NCBI GenBank assembly: GCA_965263325.1
Contig: CBDHGY010000002.1
Coordinates: forward strand, 3,165,068 to 3,229,067
Source: CBDHGY01 sp965263325
Lineage (GTDB): Bacteria > Pseudomonadota > Alphaproteobacteria > Caulobacterales > Hyphomonadaceae
Direction: 5' to 3'
DNA length: 64,000 nt
Part shown: in pieces, positions 27,256 through 36,737 of the stretch
Layout of the letters: every line of letters starts with the position of its first letter
Position numbering within the stretch: the stretch's first letter is position 1
Program-made: the position numbers and the translations under genes
Notes under the pieces: generated by a model
The model's input: the letters and a program-made list of their open reading frames with translations, nothing else
Databases searched by the model: none
What the model was told of the DNA's origin: nothing

Positions 27256-27860
27256 GCATCGCTTCGCCCGAGGAAATCCTAGATTTCTGGATCGGTGATG
27301 CGGTGAGTTCTGCTGAAGCAACAAAGGAAAAGAGCAAGCTTTGGTTTCGCAAATCTAAGGAAACTGATGCGTTATTGCGTGATCGGTTTGCCGAAACGGT
27401 TGAGGCGCTCGCAAATGGTCTTGCCGAAGACTGGGCAGCGCGTTGCGTGCGCGCTCGGCTTGCTGCCATTGTTGCGCTTGATCAGTTTTCGAGGAATATC
27501 TACCGCGGCACGCCGCAGAGTTTTGCCAACGATGCACGTGCATTGAAGCTAGCATTGCAAGCGATCGATATAGACGAGCATTTGGAGCTGCCGGTTGTTG
27601 AGCAAGTGTTTCTCTATTTGCCGCTCGAGCATGCAGAGGACGCCGAGATGCAAAAGCTTTCCGTGAAGCTATTTACGCGTCTGCATGAAACTGCGCCGGA
27701 GGCGTTCAACGACGCATGCGCCGATTGGCTGGATTATGCTGTCCGCCACAAAAAGATTATCGACCTTTATGGGCGCTTCCCTCATCGCAACGCAGTGCTG
27801 GGGCGCCAATCGACAATTGCCGAACTCGATTTTCTGACCCAGCCCGGCTCCAGTTTCTAG
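27252..27860 (+). CDS. DUF924 family protein
   Basis: 202 residues, all-helical. The DUF924 signature is visible: EILDFWIGD at the start, WFRKSKETDALLRDRF, ALDQFSRNIYRGTPQSFANDA and VFLYLPLEHAED. The biochemical role is not established. It is translationally coupled to ubiG (ATGA overlap) and overlaps a convergent oxidoreductase gene by 4 bases. Confidence 0.92.
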   Translation: MSIASPEEILDFWIGDAVSSAEATKEKSKLWFRKSKETDALLRDRFAETVEALANGLAEDWAARCVRARLAAIVALDQFSRNIYRGTPQSFANDARALKLALQAIDIDEHLELPVVEQVFLYLPLEHAEDAEMQKLSVKLFTRLHETAPEAFNDACADWLDYAVRHKKIIDLYGRFPHRNAVLGRQSTIAELDFLTQPGSSF

Positions 27861-28855
27861 CGATAGCGAAGATGACGCAGGCCTGCTGCTTCGTAAATGC
27901 GGTCAAGCGTGCGTTGCTGGTGCAGGACAGTGTCGCCTTCGGTGTGCACGAAAGTCTCAGACTTTAGACCCTCGGCAACCGCATTCATCATAAACGAGTA
28001 AGTTGTAGATTTCGAGATTGATCCGCTGCGAGCGCCATCTTCCGTTTCGAGGATAAGTTTGCCGCCATTATGCGGCGCAAGCGGATTATCAAATTGGATC
28101 CGGCCGAGTTCACCTTCCACTGTCAGCTTGGCTTTGAACGGTTGGCCGCTTGCAAAGGAAGATTGAAGCCTGGCAGTTGCGCCGCCAGAAAAAGTGAGCA
28201 CCGCCGTCATCGTTTCATCCACACCGCGGTGCGTTAAGTCTGCGTTTGCTTCAACTGTCTCCGGCTGACTGTCCATAATAATAAGTGCCCAGCTCAGCGG
28301 GTAGCATCCAAGGTCCATAAAGGCACCGCCGCCAGTTTCGGGCAGATACCGGATCTCTTTCCCGTCATCCTCGCCAACCCAGACATTAAACACCGCATCG
28401 ATAGATTTCACAGAGCCAATTTTGCCCTCTCGGATCCATGCGAGCAATTGATCGAAGCCGGGGTGATACCGATAATGAAAGGCTTCGATCACACGCTTGC
28501 CCGATGCTTTGGCAGCGGCGAGCATTGCCTCGGCTTCGGTGATGTTCATCGCGAAAGGCTTCTCGCACAGCACATGCTTGCCAGCTTCCAGTGCTTTGAT
28601 CGTCCATTCAGCATGCAGGTTGATGGGGAGCGGATTGTAGACGAGATCGATTTCAGGATGCTCGATGATCGCTTGGTAGCTATCGAAGGCTTCGATCGGT
28701 GCGCGGCGCTCAGAGTATTTTGCGGCAAACGCTTCAGCGCGGGCGAGGCTGCGCGCGGCGACTGCTTGAATGGTCATGTCACCGCGCACACTTGCGGGAT
28801 GTATAACCGCTTTGGGCGCGATCCGCGCTGCCCCTAATATCCCAATTCGGATCAT
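27857..28855 (-). CDS. Gfo/Idh/MocA family oxidoreductase
   Basis: 332 residues. The N-terminal Rossmann fold begins IRIGILGAARIAPKAV; the signature EKPFAMNITEAEAML and the region AFHYRYHPGFDQL are typical NAD(P)-dependent sugar or inositol dehydrogenase features. The substrate cannot be read. It is downstream of and overlaps an MBL hydrolase gene by 4 bases, so the two form an operon. Confidence 0.93.
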   Translation of the reverse strand: MIRIGILGAARIAPKAVIHPASVRGDMTIQAVAARSLARAEAFAAKYSERRAPIEAFDSYQAIIEHPEIDLVYNPLPINLHAEWTIKALEAGKHVLCEKPFAMNITEAEAMLAAAKASGKRVIEAFHYRYHPGFDQLLAWIREGKIGSVKSIDAVFNVWVGEDDGKEIRYLPETGGGAFMDLGCYPLSWALIIMDSQPETVEANADLTHRGVDETMTAVLTFSGGATARLQSSFASGQPFKAKLTVEGELGRIQFDNPLAPHNGGKLILETEDGARSGSISKSTTYSFMMNAVAEGLKSETFVHTEGDTVLHQQRTLDRIYEAAGLRHLRYR

Positions 28856-29541
28856 CGCATCACTTGCAGGACGGAGTCAGCAACAAACCCATTTGAGCGC
28901 CGCTCTTCGCCAAAAGTGCTCATAGGGCCATGGCCAGGCACAAAGCGCATGTCGTTACCCAGCGGCCAGAGTTTCTGCGTGATACTATCGATGAGTTGCT
29001 GGTGGTTACCTTTTGGAAAATCTGTTCGCCCAATCGAGCCTTTGAACAAGACGTCGCCAACAAAGGCGAGCCCGCCTGCGTGATGATAAATCACGACATG
29101 GCCAGGTGTATGCCCCGGTGTGTGCACGACGTTGAATGTCTCGCCTGCAAGCTCCAGCGTATCCCCGTCTTTTAAGTACTGATCAGGTTGGCAATTAGCC
29201 GAGTCAGTTACGCCGTACTTGGCCCATTGTTCCTCGATCGTGTCGAGCAGCCATTGGTCATCTTCATGCGGTCCGATGATTGGGCAGCCCGTGCGCTCTT
29301 TCACATGGGTTGCTGCGCCAGCGTGATCGAGATGGCCGTGCGTTAGCCAGACTGCGACGATCTTTATACCGTTCGCTTCAGCGCGGCCCATTAGCTTGTC
29401 GACCTCGCCGCCTGGATCAATAAACACGCCCTCCATGGTTTCGGTTGACCAGATCATGGACGTGTTTTGCTGGAATGGGGTCACCGGGATGACTTCAATC
29501 GCGAGCTTGGGTGCGTTTTGCTGGGGGGCTGAATCTGTCAT
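28852..29541 (-). CDS. MBL-fold metallohydrolase, glyoxalase II-like
   Basis: 229 residues. The zinc motif THGHLDHAG is intact, with further ligands in HTPGHTPGH, GDVLFKGSIGRTDF and PGHGPMSTFGEE. This is the glyoxalase II/persulfide dioxygenase-like subgroup; hydrolysis of a thioester is the likely reaction but the substrate is uncertain. It is the first gene of a pair with the Gfo/Idh protein and lies 17 bases after the PqiA-like gene on the same strand. Confidence 0.92.
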   Translation of the reverse strand: MTDSAPQQNAPKLAIEVIPVTPFQQNTSMIWSTETMEGVFIDPGGEVDKLMGRAEANGIKIVAVWLTHGHLDHAGAATHVKERTGCPIIGPHEDDQWLLDTIEEQWAKYGVTDSANCQPDQYLKDGDTLELAGETFNVVHTPGHTPGHVVIYHHAGGLAFVGDVLFKGSIGRTDFPKGNHQQLIDSITQKLWPLGNDMRFVPGHGPMSTFGEERRSNGFVADSVLQVMR

Positions 29542-29558
29542 GCTATTTACCTAGCAGG

Positions 29559-30059
29559 CTAACTCGCGCGCGCAAAGCTGAGGCGCGCTGTTGCGATATT
29601 GTTCAGGATCACGCCGGCTCCAAACAGGTAAAGCCCCGTGAGCGGGCGAACTGTCATCAGCGCGGCAATCTGTGTCATGCCGATCAGAAACGCCACCAAG
29701 AAAACGTCGAGCATCGACCATTTTCCGAGAAATTGCATCAGTGACGCTGCCCGCTTCGATGCGCGGTTTCCAAATCGAAACAGGACAGCCGCCGTCAGCG
29801 TTTTTGCGAGCGGGAATATGATCGAAAACAAAAAGACAATTGTTGCAACCACAAACTCTTTCGCCTCCCACATCGCGCTCAACACTTCGAGGATGTTGTA
29901 ATTGGAGCCACCCAGCATTCCTGGACGATGCACGCTGTCCATCAACAAGCCGCCGACGATCAATGCCGCCGAAACATAAAGAAGCCATTCGCACAGAATA
30001 TCGATGATAGGTGTGCGCAAGATCGCTGATTGGGACGGATTAGCAGCTGAGTCAGTCAT
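29559..30059 (-). CDS. Paraquat-inducible protein A-like membrane protein
   Basis: 166 residues from the ATG at 30059. Four membrane helices (about 21-43, 66-88, 106-126, 133-155). The PqiA signature is FSIIFPLAKT followed by LGKWSMLDVFLVAFLIG. PqiA-type proteins partner MCE transporters in outer-membrane lipid traffic, but no MCE gene is nearby and this is a single-unit version. Divergent from the M48 peptidase gene. Confidence 0.88.
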   Translation of the reverse strand: MTDSAANPSQSAILRTPIIDILCEWLLYVSAALIVGGLLMDSVHRPGMLGGSNYNILEVLSAMWEAKEFVVATIVFLFSIIFPLAKTLTAAVLFRFGNRASKRAASLMQFLGKWSMLDVFLVAFLIGMTQIAALMTVRPLTGLYLFGAGVILNNIATARLSFARAS

Positions 30060-30165
30060 GGGGCTTAACTTCGCAGGTGTCATAGACTGCCGTCAACGCT
30101 TTGCGCTGCGGCTCAGTTTGGTTAATGTCGCCACAGATACGGCAATTTTAAGGAGAGCGGCTCAA

Positions 30166-31170
30166 ATGCGCTTGCCAAGACGGGGTATGAACTTAGGGGG
30201 TGGTCGCCAGGGCGGCGGCGGATTGGGCAGTCTGCTAGGCGGCCGAATGGGGATCATTGTTATTGGTCTGCTCGGCATCGCTTTTTATTGGTTTTCAAAT
30301 CAGACTTTTGACGCCTGGACCGGAAAGAAGGAATTCAACACCATCAGCGCCGATCAGGCGCGTGAATTGGGGGCGCAATCTTATCAGCAGATCCTGCAGC
30401 AGGAGCTTCAGAAGGGAAACGAAGTCTACTGTTCCAGCCAATCTGGATGCTCTGGGAGTAACGCAGAGATCACAGAAATCGTCCGCGAAATCGGGGCGCG
30501 GCTGGAAAAAGCAGCGATCGAGTATGAGCGTGAATTTGAGCAAACGCATCCCGGCTATGAAGGCTATGCCGATCAATTTGATTGGACCTATTATGTCGTC
30601 GAGTCGAATACGCCGAACGCGTTTTGCCTGCCGGGAGGGTACGTCGCTGTTTATACCCAGATGATGGACGTGACTGGTAACTTTAACGGCCGTTTCGATC
30701 GGGGCGACCTCGACGACCAAACCGATATCAACATGCTAGCGGCGGTGATTGGTCATGAAATCGGTCATGCCCTCGCGCATCATGGTGCCAAACGCATGAG
30801 CCAGCAAAAAGTCTTCCAAATGGGACAAATGGCGGTTGGAGTTGGCCTTGGGGGCGGGGCAGAGAGTCAAGCCATCATGCAAGCTTTTGGCATGGCGGCG
30901 CAGGGTAAAATTCTTGCGTTTTCCCGCGAACACGAAACGCAGGCTGATGAAATTGGTTTGCGGTTGATGGTGCGCGCCTGCTTTGATCCGCGCAACGCAC
31001 CGGAATTGTGGGAGCGAATGGGCGAACTCAGTGGCGGAAAAGCTCCGCCTGAATGGATGTCAACGCACCCAGCATCAGCAACGCGAGCTGATAATTTCCG
31101 TAAATGGATGCCAGCTGCTGTCGAGGAATATGAGCGGCGCTGTCTCGGTGGGCGAAGCGGAAACTTTTAG
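30166..31170 (+). CDS. M48-like zinc metallopeptidase with N-terminal anchor
   Basis: 334 residues from the ATG at 30166, which has AGGAG ten bases upstream; the longer frame from 30004 is not used. A Gly-rich start is followed by one membrane helix (about 29-46). The zinc site is HEIGHALAHH with the third ligand in HETQADEIGLRL, the M48 pattern. PNAFCLPGGYVAVYTQM is also typical. Two Cys pairs (CSSQSGC and CFDPR..C) suggest periplasmic disulfides. Probable envelope protein quality control. Confidence 0.92.
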   Translation: MRLPRRGMNLGGGRQGGGGLGSLLGGRMGIIVIGLLGIAFYWFSNQTFDAWTGKKEFNTISADQARELGAQSYQQILQQELQKGNEVYCSSQSGCSGSNAEITEIVREIGARLEKAAIEYEREFEQTHPGYEGYADQFDWTYYVVESNTPNAFCLPGGYVAVYTQMMDVTGNFNGRFDRGDLDDQTDINMLAAVIGHEIGHALAHHGAKRMSQQKVFQMGQMAVGVGLGGGAESQAIMQAFGMAAQGKILAFSREHETQADEIGLRLMVRACFDPRNAPELWERMGELSGGKAPPEWMSTHPASATRADNFRKWMPAAVEEYERRCLGGRSGNF

Positions 31171-31181
31171 TCAGAATAAAA

Positions 31182-31217
31182 GAAGGTCGGCGACCTGGGC
31201 AGAGGTAGCCGACCTTC
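31182..31217. terminator. Strong hairpin after the M48 peptidase gene
   Basis: A 10-bp stem (31182-31191 with 31208-31217) continues, after one mismatch, into a further 4-bp stem and a 6-base loop. It sits 11 bases after the peptidase stop. The T-run is on the minus-strand side (TTCTTTTATT), so it would terminate best in that direction, but it can also protect the plus-strand 3' end. Confidence 0.6.
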
Positions 31218-31364
31218 AAAATGCTTGCCAATCACAGTCCCAAAAAAGATTGGCTCGCTGAGCGTCCCCCGCAGTCACCAATTAGGTGAGGAGTAGGCTT
31301 GTCAGTAGCAGCTGACACGTTAAACCTACCGATGGTATGTAAAAAATCAACCCTATAAAATTCT

Positions 31365-31967
31365 ATGGTTCGACGATCTAAAGAAGAGGCTGAAAAGACC
31401 CGCGCTGTCATTTTGCGCGAGGCAAAGAAGCTGTTTCAGAGAAAGGGATTTTCAGAGACGTCCGTTGCCGAGATTTGCGACAAAGCAAAAATTACGAAGG
31501 GTGGCCTTTTTCACTATTTCCCCAATAAGGAGAATTTGTTTCGGGAGGTATGGACGCGTCTGCAAATCCAGATGGATATGGCAGCCCGCGAAGCGGCCAT
31601 CGCGGCCCGGTCTAAGACCGATCATTACGCCGCTTTTCTTGCTGGTATCGAAACCTATCTGGATTGGGCGACACGCCCGGATTACCAACAGATCGTCCTG
31701 ATTGATGGACCGTCAGTGCTTGGCATGTCCGGTTGGTACGAGGCCGACGACCATCTCGGACGCGACAATACGATGGCTGGAATGAGGTATCTTGCAAGTC
31801 AGGGGCTCGTGGCACCTGATATGATCGTGCCGCTTGCGGTTCTTTTTCACAACGCCCTGAATGGTGCAGGCTTCGCCATTAGCCGCGGCGGAGAAGGGGT
31901 CACCAAAGAGAACGCCATGCAAGCGTTTGAAACCATGCTGAAAGCAATGGGCAAACCCGGCGGTTAA
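31365..31967 (+). CDS. TetR family transcriptional regulator
   Basis: 200 residues. The N-terminal helix-turn-helix reads AKKLFQRKGFSETSVAEIC, then KAKITKGGLFHYFPNKENLF, the classic TetR pattern. The C-terminal ligand domain (about 75-195) is family-specific and its ligand is unknown. It overlaps carA convergently by 4 bases; the likely target is not evident from neighbours. Confidence 0.93.
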   Translation: MVRRSKEEAEKTRAVILREAKKLFQRKGFSETSVAEICDKAKITKGGLFHYFPNKENLFREVWTRLQIQMDMAAREAAIAARSKTDHYAAFLAGIETYLDWATRPDYQQIVLIDGPSVLGMSGWYEADDHLGRDNTMAGMRYLASQGLVAPDMIVPLAVLFHNALNGAGFAISRGGEGVTKENAMQAFETMLKAMGKPGG

Positions 31968-33145
31968 GCCTTTGACGCACGCATCAATTCGGCAAAACGC
32001 TCAAACAGATAGAAACTGTCTTGAGGGCCGGGGCTGGCCTCTGGGTGATGTTGCACGGAGATGATCGGCTTTCCTTTAACGGATAGTCCTGAATTCGTAC
32101 CGTCGAAGAGCGAGCGGTGAGATTCTTCTACGCCGTCTGGCAGCGTCGATGCGTCGACCGTGAACCCATGGTTCATCGAGACGATCTCGACTTTGCCGGT
32201 TACAAGATCCTTCACAGGATGGTTTGCGCCGTGGTGGCCCTGATCCATCTTCATCGTTTTCGCACCAAGGCTGAGTGCGAGCATCTGGTGGCCGAGGCAA
32301 ATTCCGAGAATTGGCAGTCCGCTAGCGACAAGATCTGAGATCATTTTGCCCGAGCGCTCAAATGTTGCGGCAGGGTCACCCGGCCCATTCGAGAACACAA
32401 CGCCGTCTGGTGCGAGAGCTTGAATGTCCTGAGCATTGGTGTCGCCTGAAACAATTGTGGCGCGTGCGCCGACGCCTGCGAGATTGCGAAGGATGTTCTT
32501 CTTCACACCAAAATCAACTACGACAACGTGGAACTCAGCGTCATTGAGCGCGCCAAAACCGGTCGTTAAATCCCAAAGGCGCTCCGAGTGGTCGTAACTG
32601 GCATCCTGAGAAACATCCGCGGCGAGGTCGGCATTTTCCAGGCCTTCCCAAGCCTGTGCGGCAGCAATCAGGCCATCGAGGTCTAATTGACCCTCAGGAG
32701 CGTGAGCGATTGCGGCTTTCGGCATCCCTTGCTCACGGATGCGTTTGGTCAGCGCGCGCGTATCCACACCCGACAAGCCGATAATGTTCTTCTTTTTCAG
32801 CCAGGCATCAAAGTGATCTACGCTGCGCCAATTGGCCGGGGGGGTAATCGGTGCCCTGAAAATTGCGCCTTTTGCGGCTTCTGCAGCTGCTATTGTGCTC
32901 TCTTCATGGTCTTCAGGATTGGCTCCGACATTCCCGATATGGGGAAAAGTAAACAGCACGAGCTGCCCGGCATAAGAAGGATCGGTCAAAATTTCTTGGT
33001 ATCCTGTCACCGCGGTATTGAAACAAAGTTCCCCAACGGAAACTCCCGTCGCACCTGACCCTTCACCCAGAAAGACCGTTCCATCGGCCAGTGCAATTGC
33101 GCCCGTGGGTGGAGTATTACCTTGATTTGAGGCTTCTGACGTCAT
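31964..33145 (-). CDS. carA: Carbamoyl phosphate synthase small subunit
   Basis: 393 residues. Glutaminase subunit supplying ammonia to CarB for arginine and pyrimidine synthesis. The class I amidotransferase triad is seen: Cys in GICLGHQMLALSLG, and His/Glu in SVQHHPEASPGP. The N-terminal domain has FNTAVTGYQEILTDPSYAGQ. carB is not in the window. Divergent from the GatB/YqeY gene, a common alphaproteobacterial arrangement. Confidence 0.98.
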   Translation of the reverse strand: MTSEASNQGNTPPTGAIALADGTVFLGEGSGATGVSVGELCFNTAVTGYQEILTDPSYAGQLVLFTFPHIGNVGANPEDHEESTIAAAEAAKGAIFRAPITPPANWRSVDHFDAWLKKKNIIGLSGVDTRALTKRIREQGMPKAAIAHAPEGQLDLDGLIAAAQAWEGLENADLAADVSQDASYDHSERLWDLTTGFGALNDAEFHVVVVDFGVKKNILRNLAGVGARATIVSGDTNAQDIQALAPDGVVFSNGPGDPAATFERSGKMISDLVASGLPILGICLGHQMLALSLGAKTMKMDQGHHGANHPVKDLVTGKVEIVSMNHGFTVDASTLPDGVEESHRSLFDGTNSGLSVKGKPIISVQHHPEASPGPQDSFYLFERFAELMRASKA

Positions 33146-33265
33146 ATCTCGCTTGCCCTTCAGGCAGTTTTTGTGTTGCGTTAACGCTTAAAAGCGAAAC
33201 TGCCCGGCAATAAGAGGTCCTGCCTAACCGCGTCAAGTGGTGAGCAGGGGGGTCGGAGACATAAG

Positions 33266-33760
33266 ATGGCGACAATGCTTGATGCTGTTGCACATAACGC
33301 GCCGCTAAAAGATCGGCTGAAGGCAGCTTTGTCCGCTGCTGAGGCAAGCGATTCGGATAGCATGGAGGCGCAAACCCTTCGTTTGATCCAATGTGCGGTG
33401 CAAGACCGAGACGTGACGGCGCGCGGCCGCGGCGATTGCGCAGGCTGTCCGGAACAGGCTGTACGCGACGTATTACGTATGATGGTCGCACAGCGTGAAG
33501 AAACTGCCACGGAATACGATGATGCCGGCCGGCTCGAGGAAGCTGAGCGCGAGCGGGCGGAAATCGAAGTCATCAAGCAATTCCTGCCCGAACCACTTGA
33601 TGGCGACGCATTAGAAGCGGCAGTTGCCGCCGTCGTGGAAGACCTTGAGGCGTCAAAGCTTAAAGACCTTGGCCGCTGCATGGCGGAGCTGAAAGCGCGC
33701 TATCCCGACCAGCTCATTAACGGGGCAGCGAATAAGGCTGTGCGCGAGGCGCTCGGATAA
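33266..33760 (+). CDS. GatB/YqeY domain protein
   Basis: 164 residues. Resembles the tRNA-binding C-terminal domain of GatB: LKDRLKAALSAAEASDSDSMEAQTLRLI at the start, EIEVIKQFLPEPL in the middle, GRCMAELKARYPDQLINGAAN at the end. An insertion with two Cys (GDCAGCPEQ) is slightly unusual. The family's precise role is unclear. It lies in the carA/dnaG/rpoD neighbourhood as in relatives. Confidence 0.93.
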   Translation: MATMLDAVAHNAPLKDRLKAALSAAEASDSDSMEAQTLRLIQCAVQDRDVTARGRGDCAGCPEQAVRDVLRMMVAQREETATEYDDAGRLEEAERERAEIEVIKQFLPEPLDGDALEAAVAAVVEDLEASKLKDLGRCMAELKARYPDQLINGAANKAVREALG

Positions 33761-33765
33761 ATTAA

Positions 33766-34083
33766 ATGGCCCAGAACACTCGGGGTCAAACACGCCGTAG
33801 ATGGTTTGAAAGTATTGGCCTGTTCACGAGTTTGATCAGCGCAGTGTTCCTTCTCATATATTTTACAGCATACTTCAGCACGTCATATGAAGGTGACGGA
33901 GGGTCGATCATTCGAACACTCTTGGCTATGTCGTCTCCCATTTTTCTAATTTGGGCCGGACTGATTTTGGCGCTCTTTAGATCGAAGACAGCTCGATCAG
34001 CTTGGATGACCTACTTCTTTGTTGCCGTCTGCGCTGCGCCGCCAATGGCATCATTGATTTCGATGTTGGCGCTGTACCTCTAG
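33766..34083 (+). CDS. Small three-helix membrane protein
   Basis: 105 residues, starting 5 bases after the GatB/YqeY stop, so probably co-transcribed. A basic N-terminus (RGQTRRRW) is followed by three predicted helices at about 16-36, 49-69 and 80-104. No family is recognised. Confidence 0.65.
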   Translation: MAQNTRGQTRRRWFESIGLFTSLISAVFLLIYFTAYFSTSYEGDGGSIIRTLLAMSSPIFLIWAGLILALFRSKTARSAWMTYFFVAVCAAPPMASLISMLALYL

Positions 34084-34144
34084 CGCACTTGCTCGCCTCT
34101 AAGCCGAATGAGATTCGCATCTTCGGCGCTTTTCCTGCACAATC

Positions 34145-35839
34145 ATGTCAGGTCATCCAGAGAGTGCAAAAATGGAACAGCTGCAGGGACTTGATGCGTC
34201 GTTTTTGGCGATGGAGCGTGCCAACTCGCCCATGCATATTGGGTCGATCCTGATTTACGATCAGGCTACAGCGCCGAATGGATTGGTAAGGTTCAAAGAC
34301 TTTCTGAAATTCACGCGCGACCGGATGCATTTGTCAAAGACAATGCGACAGCGTCTGGTGAAAGTTCCGCTCGGTCTTGATTACCCTTATTGGATTGAAG
34401 ATCCGGATTTTGATCTCGAATATCACATCCGTCATGTTGGCTTGCCGGAACCTTATGATTGGCGACAGCTTTGTATTCTGGCTGCTCGTATTTTTGCGCG
34501 GCCTCTGGACCTTAATCGGCCGCCTTGGGAATATACGATTATCGGCGGGCTCAACAATGTTGAGGGCATTCCAAAAAGCGCTTTTGCCATCGTAACGAAA
34601 GTTCACCACGCCGCCATAGATGGCCTTTCTGGAATAGACCTCATGGAGGCGACCCATACTCTCACACCGACAACCGCCCCGCCAAATGAGAAAGACGAGT
34701 GGGAACCAGAGCCATTGCCGAACCCGGCTGCGCTCTTTGCGAAGGGATATGTAAAAACCGTCGTCAATCCGGTGCGCCAGGTCAGCGTGGCTGCGCGCGC
34801 CGTACCCGGCGTTGCGCGCACTGTGCGCGGGATGATGAAGAAAGAGTTCGGGCTCGATGCGGCCCGCCGCGCACCGAAGACACGGTTTAACGGAAAAATA
34901 TCGCCGCACCGCGTCGTTGAGGGGCGCATGTTCCCGCTGGCGGACATTAAGTCACTGAGAGCGCTTGCGGAAGGTTGCAAGGTCAATGATGTGTTTCTCG
35001 CCATCATTGGCGGGGCGATGCGCCGGTATCTCGAAGAGAAGGGTGAGTTGCCAGATGCGTCGCTCACAGCGATGGCTCCTATTTCTGTTCGCGGAAGCGG
35101 TGAAAAGAACGCGATGGGCAATCAGGTTGCTGCCATGATCGCGCCGCTTGGAACGCATATCGAAGACGCAAAAGACCGCCTCGCACATGTGTTCGAGCAG
35201 ACAGCCCGCTCAAAAGCGATGACCAACGCGCTCGGTGCGCGCCAGATGACCGAGATTAGCAAAGTCTCACCAATGCTGTTCCAATCGCTGGCCGCGAGAT
35301 TGTTTACCCAGCTGCGCCTAGCTAATCGAATGAAGCCGGTTGTGAACACCGTGGTGACAAATGTTCCGGGCCCGCCCATCCCGATTTATTCTTCCGGCGC
35401 AGAGCTCGTTCGCATGTATGGTCTGATCTGCTTGTTTGATGGGCTCGGAATTGCGCACGTCGTGCAGAGTTATCAAGATGAGTCGATGATCAGCTTTACG
35501 GCTTGCCGCGAGATGCTTCCCGATCCAGAGGTCTATGCTGGCTATTTGGAAGACTCTTTTGCTGAGTACAAGTCGCTGCTGAAAACCACGGCGAAAACGA
35601 AGCGAAAGTCACCTGCCAGGAAGCGGAAACCAGCTGCGAAGAAAACATCCAGCACCCGCCAGAGGGCAGCCGCGAAGACAACTTCGGCGCGTAAAAGCCC
35701 TGCAGCGAAAACAACCACAAAAAAGAAACCGGCCGCAAAACCGAAACCAAACACCGCCGCCACGCGTCGAAAACCGGCAAATTCCAAAGCAAAAACAACG
35801 AAGAAATCGCCTGCAAAAAAGGCCGCGCCGCGTGATTAG
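34145..35839 (+). CDS. Wax ester synthase/diacylglycerol acyltransferase with H1-like tail
   Basis: 564 residues; a start at 34172 (MEQLQGLDASFLAME) would match family N-termini better and give 555. The acyltransferase motif HHAAIDGLSG (H154, H155) and the late family motif TNVPGPPIPIY are intact. These enzymes esterify acyl-CoA to fatty alcohols or diacylglycerol at the membrane to make storage lipid. The last 85 residues (480-564) are a Lys/Ala/Pro/Thr-rich tail like histone H1, absent from ordinary family members. An alpha/beta hydrolase gene follows at 35961. Confidence 0.93.
   Translation: MSGHPESAKMEQLQGLDASFLAMERANSPMHIGSILIYDQATAPNGLVRFKDFLKFTRDRMHLSKTMRQRLVKVPLGLDYPYWIEDPDFDLEYHIRHVGLPEPYDWRQLCILAARIFARPLDLNRPPWEYTIIGGLNNVEGIPKSAFAIVTKVHHAAIDGLSGIDLMEATHTLTPTTAPPNEKDEWEPEPLPNPAALFAKGYVKTVVNPVRQVSVAARAVPGVARTVRGMMKKEFGLDAARRAPKTRFNGKISPHRVVEGRMFPLADIKSLRALAEGCKVNDVFLAIIGGAMRRYLEEKGELPDASLTAMAPISVRGSGEKNAMGNQVAAMIAPLGTHIEDAKDRLAHVFEQTARSKAMTNALGARQMTEISKVSPMLFQSLAARLFTQLRLANRMKPVVNTVVTNVPGPPIPIYSSGAELVRMYGLICLFDGLGIAHVVQSYQDESMISFTACREMLPDPEVYAGYLEDSFAEYKSLLKTTAKTKRKSPARKRKPAAKKTSSTRQRAAAKTTSARKSPAAKTTTKKKPAAKPKPNTAATRRKPANSKAKTTKKSPAKKAAPRD
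35582..35836 (+). repeat. Low-complexity Lys/Ala/Pro-coding tail of the WS/DGAT gene
   Basis: Encodes residues 480-564, made of short degenerate units such as KKKPAAKPKP and TKKSPAKKAAP. The composition matches the N-terminal extension of RpoD 3 kb downstream. It is an imperfect amino-acid repeat within the reading frame, not a DNA tandem array. Confidence 0.85.
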
Positions 35840-35960
35840 TCCTCGCGCCGCACATTAACTTTCCTCAGATTTGTGAGGAATCAGGTTGTCGTCAGCGGAA
35901 ATTGGCTCCAAGTTTATGCTGCAGCGCAGCAATAAATAGGAGCGCTGGGAGGATTTGAAC

Positions 35961-36737
35961 ATGACAGAGACGCTTTATGCGAAACCCCCGTCGCTGATCT
36001 GGACGCTTAGCGAGCCGCGCGCCGTATTTGAGTTCGGGGCCTTTCAGGCGCTTCGCCCGCTCATGGAACGACTGCCGCAGGGCGATGGGCACCCGGTGCT
36101 TGTGTTGCCGGGATTTATGGCGAGCGATCGCTCCACAGCGCCGATGCGGCAATTGTTGCGCAAGCTCGGCTACTACACACATGGCTGGAAGCTGGGCCGC
36201 AATGACCAGTTCAACTTAAAGCGCGAACAAGCCATGTTTGATCGTCTGGAAGAGGTGTTCGAAAAATCAGGTGGGCAACAAGTTACGATGATCGGCTGGA
36301 GCCTCGGCGGCGTTTTTGCGCGCGAGCTGGCAAAGCTCTTTCCTGATTATGTGCGCCAGGTTATTTCTCTTGGCAGCCCGCTCACCAATGATCGCAATTG
36401 GTCGGCCGCGACGCCGATGTTTGAGCGTAAGAATGGTCGGCGCACGCAGCCGGAGCGGGAAGGGCGTTATAAGCGTCTCGCCGACGCGCCGCCTGTGCCG
36501 TTTACATCAATTTTCACGAAGACAGACGGTATTGTGAATTGGCCAGCCTCCGTGCAGCGCGGAGACCGCGATGATGTTGAGAATATCGTTGTTCCCGCAA
36601 GCCATATTGGCCTCGGTGTGAACCCGATTGTCATGGTCGCGATTGCAGACCGCTTGGCACAGCCCGAGGGCGAATGGGCACCTTTTGAGCCGAAAGGTTG
36701 GCAACGCCTTGCGCTGAAGCAGTATTATCCTGAGTGA
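35961..36737 (+). CDS. Alpha/beta hydrolase, lipase/PGAP1-like
   Basis: 258 residues from the ATG at 35961, which has GGAGG eight bases upstream. The nucleophile elbow is GWSLGG (S114); the likely acid and base are in FTKTDGIVNW and VPASHIGLG. The oxyanion strand is PVLVLPGFMASD. It lies 121 bases after the acyltransferase gene on the same strand and could act on its neutral-lipid product. A 7-bp hairpin (35861-35880) lies between them without a T-run, so co-transcription remains likely. Confidence 0.9.
   Translation: MTETLYAKPPSLIWTLSEPRAVFEFGAFQALRPLMERLPQGDGHPVLVLPGFMASDRSTAPMRQLLRKLGYYTHGWKLGRNDQFNLKREQAMFDRLEEVFEKSGGQQVTMIGWSLGGVFARELAKLFPDYVRQVISLGSPLTNDRNWSAATPMFERKNGRRTQPEREGRYKRLADAPPVPFTSIFTKTDGIVNWPASVQRGDRDDVENIVVPASHIGLGVNPIVMVAIADRLAQPEGEWAPFEPKGWQRLALKQYYPE

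Noticed and set aside
31182..31217. Attachment site or insertion-element terminal repeat
   Set aside because: A single hairpin right after a stop codon with no flanking direct repeat or integrase gene is better explained as an mRNA 3' end.
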